Positions 5,373-6,389 of a stretch of DNA of 6,389 nucleotides are shown here, one piece after another. Each line of letters opens with the position of its first letter. The first letter of the stretch is position 1. This stretch comes from a bacterium (GTDB lineage Bacteria > Patescibacteriota > Minisyncoccia > Minisyncoccales > UBA10102): assembly GCA_030647175.1 (NCBI GenBank), contig JAUSJU010000056.1, positions 1-6,389 of the forward strand, read 5' to 3'. The notes beneath the pieces are model-generated. The model was not told the origin of the DNA and ran no database searches. It saw only the letters and a list, made by a program, of their open reading frames with translations. A program made the translations under genes and the position numbers.

Positions 5373-5756
5373 CTAGGCGGTGGCCAATCGGAAGTGATAT
5401 GATCCCCCGGGGACAAGAGAATATTCACTCCGAACTTCGTGATGAAGGCCGAATTCTCGCCAGAACACCCCTTGAGCGGATGTCCATCGAAAGGATACCG
5501 AACTGAAGTTCTGATCAAGCTCCCACGTATGAATGATCACTTCCATCTTTTGCACCAGATCGCCGTGTTCTTGGATAATAAAGTCGGTTATCTCCTTGAT
5601 ACGATCAGGAAGACCTCTTGAGTGATTTATGAGGCGCCGATCAACAACGATGACTGGACTCAATTGGACAGGAATGCGTAGAGACCAATCGTAGAACCTC
5701 TTCTCTTCCTGATACGCTATCTGCTCTTCAGTCAGCCTATACTCATCGTGAATCAT
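5373..5756 (-). CDS. Hypothetical protein, 127 residues, unknown family
   Basis: I do not recognise this protein. It is soluble, with no signal peptide or membrane helix. An N-terminal charged segment rich in Glu and aromatics (about 1-24) is followed by a strand-like LRIPVQLSPVIVV (26-38). An amphipathic helical region (about 45-66) comes next, and the C-terminal half has alternating polar/hydrophobic strand-like segments. I chose the ATG at 5756 because a perfect AGGAGG (5763-5768) sits 6 nt upstream. The in-frame ATG at 5783 would add nine residues encoded by the Shine-Dalgarno itself (TTRRRR) and lacks a ribosome site. The gene has its own promoter and an intrinsic terminator, so it is a genuine single-gene unit despite the missing annotation. 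Function remains open. Confidence 0.75.
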   Translation of the reverse strand: MIHDEYRLTEEQIAYQEEKRFYDWSLRIPVQLSPVIVVDRRLINHSRGLPDRIKEITDFIIQEHGDLVQKMEVIIHTWELDQNFSSVSFRWTSAQGVFWREFGLHHEVRSEYSLVPGGSYHFRLATA

Positions 5757-5762
5757 CCTTCT

Positions 5763-5768
5763 CCTCCT
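5763..5768 (-). promoter_or_regulatory. Strong Shine-Dalgarno that decides the start of the 127-residue protein
   Basis: AGGAGG, fully complementary to the usual 16S rRNA 3' end, lies 6 nt before the ATG at 5754-5756. It is the only canonical ribosome binding site at a clear distance from an ATG in the window; the other genes have weak or no such site. Confidence 0.85.
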
Positions 5769-5795
5769 TGTTGTAGAGTACAATCTACTATCGGT

Positions 5796-5823
5796 ATTCT
5801 ATCCCCTGAACAGCGTTTGTCAA
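5796..5823 (-). promoter_or_regulatory. Promoter of the 127-residue protein gene
   Basis: A perfect -35 TTGACA (5818-5823) and a 5/6 -10 TAGAAT (5796-5801) are separated by 16 nt. Transcription would start near 5789, leaving a leader of about 33 nt that includes the strong Shine-Dalgarno. Confidence 0.72.
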
Positions 5824-5831
5824 TTCACAAA

Positions 5832-5847
5832 GATCCGAGTTTGGATC
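5832..5847 (-). terminator. Weak hairpin after tRNA-Ser
   Basis: A 5-bp inverted repeat, GATCC (5843-5847 read on the minus strand) and GGATC (5832-5836), has a 6-nt loop and is followed by only three U residues. It could slow or end the tRNA-Ser transcript just before the next promoter, but it is too weak for a firm call. Confidence 0.25.
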
Positions 5848-5879
5848 ATGAAGATTCCTCTAGCTTGCAAAATCCTAAC

Positions 5880-5966
5880 TGGCGGAGGAGGTGGGATTCG
5901 AACCCACGTGAGCTTGCGCTCGTACGCTTTCCAAGCGTATGGAATGAACCGCTATCCGACTCCTCC
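5880..5966 (-). tRNA. tRNA-Ser(GGA)
   Basis: This 87-nt gene includes an encoded CCA (5880-5882). The acceptor stem is GGAGGAG/CTCCTCC with discriminator G. A 3-bp D stem is GGA/TCC. The anticodon stem is TACGC/GCGTA with loop TTGGAAA, so the anticodon GGA reads UCC/UCU serine codons. The long class II variable arm, GAGC-GCAA-GCTC, is the serine identity element. The T stem is GTGGG/CCCAC with loop TTCGAAT. All stems are intact and no intron is present. It starts 5 nt after the stop of the zinc-ribbon gene, so it is probably cut out of that gene's mRNA. Confidence 0.97.
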
Positions 5967-5971
5967 GTATT

Positions 5972-6389
5972 CTATTTGGGCAAGGACGCAATGATGCCAG
6001 CTATGGTCGGATGCTGCACTGCGAATTTATACCTCAGAACCTTGAGTATGGTCAAGAAATCAAGGATCTCTTCTCTCAAGAGTTCAGGTCCTGAGAAAAT
6101 CTCCCAGATCTCTTCCTTGAGGTTCTTGAGATAATGATACAGCACTTCGTAATCCGCCTTCTCTCTGAGATATACGAGGATATTCTTGAACTCTCCCCTG
6201 TCCAGCCACGCGCCCTGGCAAATGCTACACACGTCCACCCGGATGCCTGAATCTCCATATCCCACTTCGTACAAAGGAAGCCTATCAGAAGGACACAGCT
6301 TTGCCCCGGAACTCACTCTGAACTGCCCTTCATCCTTCCAGAGATCAATATCCAGCCACCTCAGATTGCGGTCCTTTTCGTCTTTAGCC
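5972..6389 (-). CDS. Zinc-ribbon (zf-TFIIB-like) protein, 5' end outside the window
   Basis: The reading frame is open to the right edge, giving 138 visible codons and no start. It carries a zf-TFIIB-like ribbon: C32-P-S-D35, then C54-S-I-C57, followed by QGAWLDRGEF (58-67), numbered from the first complete codon (6386-6388). The C-P-x-D first knuckle is a known variant in this family, so Asp is not necessarily a loss. The rest (about 68-138) is helical and charged, with no membrane segment. A GTG at 6316 could be taken as a start, but the upstream codons (24 of them, including WLDIDLWKDEGQF) read as normal protein that continues the domain. That makes a start beyond the window more likely. 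Proteins of this kind are usually uncharacterised; nucleic-acid or metal binding is inferred. The stop lies 5 nt before tRNA-Ser. Confidence 0.82.
   Translation of the reverse strand, partial: AKDEKDRNLRWLDIDLWKDEGQFRVSSGAKLCPSDRLPLYEVGYGDSGIRVDVCSICQGAWLDRGEFKNILVYLREKADYEVLYHYLKNLKEEIWEIFSGPELLREEILDFLTILKVLRYKFAVQHPTIAGIIASLPK

Noticed and set aside
5748..6134. 128-codon plus-strand frame across the tRNA-Ser
   Set aside because: It runs through the tRNA gene and antisense to two supported genes, with no ribosome site.

Overview
All supported genes in this window lie on the minus strand, so transcription runs from high to low coordinates. The gene content fits a bacterium, most likely a member of the Patescibacteria/CPR (Parcubacteria-like). 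This is an inference from a compact 398-residue RpoD, small membrane and cupredoxin proteins of the kind seen in those genomes, very short gene spacing, and a group I intron in a tRNA. No 16S or ribosomal protein gene is present to confirm it.

Layout in transcription order. At the right edge, a zinc-ribbon (zf-TFIIB-like) protein enters the window already in progress (5972-6389) and stops 5 nt before tRNA-Ser(GGA) (5880-5966). Next comes a self-contained unit: a consensus-like promoter (5796-5823), a strong Shine-Dalgarno, a 127-residue protein of unknown function (5373-5756) and an intrinsic terminator (5339-5362). A second promoter (5296-5324) starts a run with no recognisable terminator: a secreted or anchored cupredoxin, a DoxX-like membrane protein, a BrnT-type toxin and its CopG-type antitoxin, DNA primase (dnaG), the primary sigma factor (rpoD) and a small membrane protein. 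The toxin-antitoxin pair is visibly more A+T-rich than its neighbours. It has its own perfect-consensus promoter (4393-4420), whose -35 box contains the doxX stop codon, and it sits 12 nt upstream of dnaG.

At the left end is a tRNA-Asn(GUU) gene whose anticodon is interrupted by a complete 242-nt group I intron (158-399). P, Q, R and S core segments can be read, as can P1 with its U-G splice-site pair, P2 and P9 hairpins with GNRA loops, and an extension between P7 and P3' of the kind found in subgroup IA introns. It encodes no endonuclease. This is the most notable element of the window.

Together, dnaG and rpoD are the replication/transcription initiation core (a reduced macromolecular synthesis operon with no rpsU visible). 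The inserted toxin-antitoxin module lies directly upstream and may share its transcript. Bases 1-116 hold no gene, only two small hairpins downstream of the tRNA.
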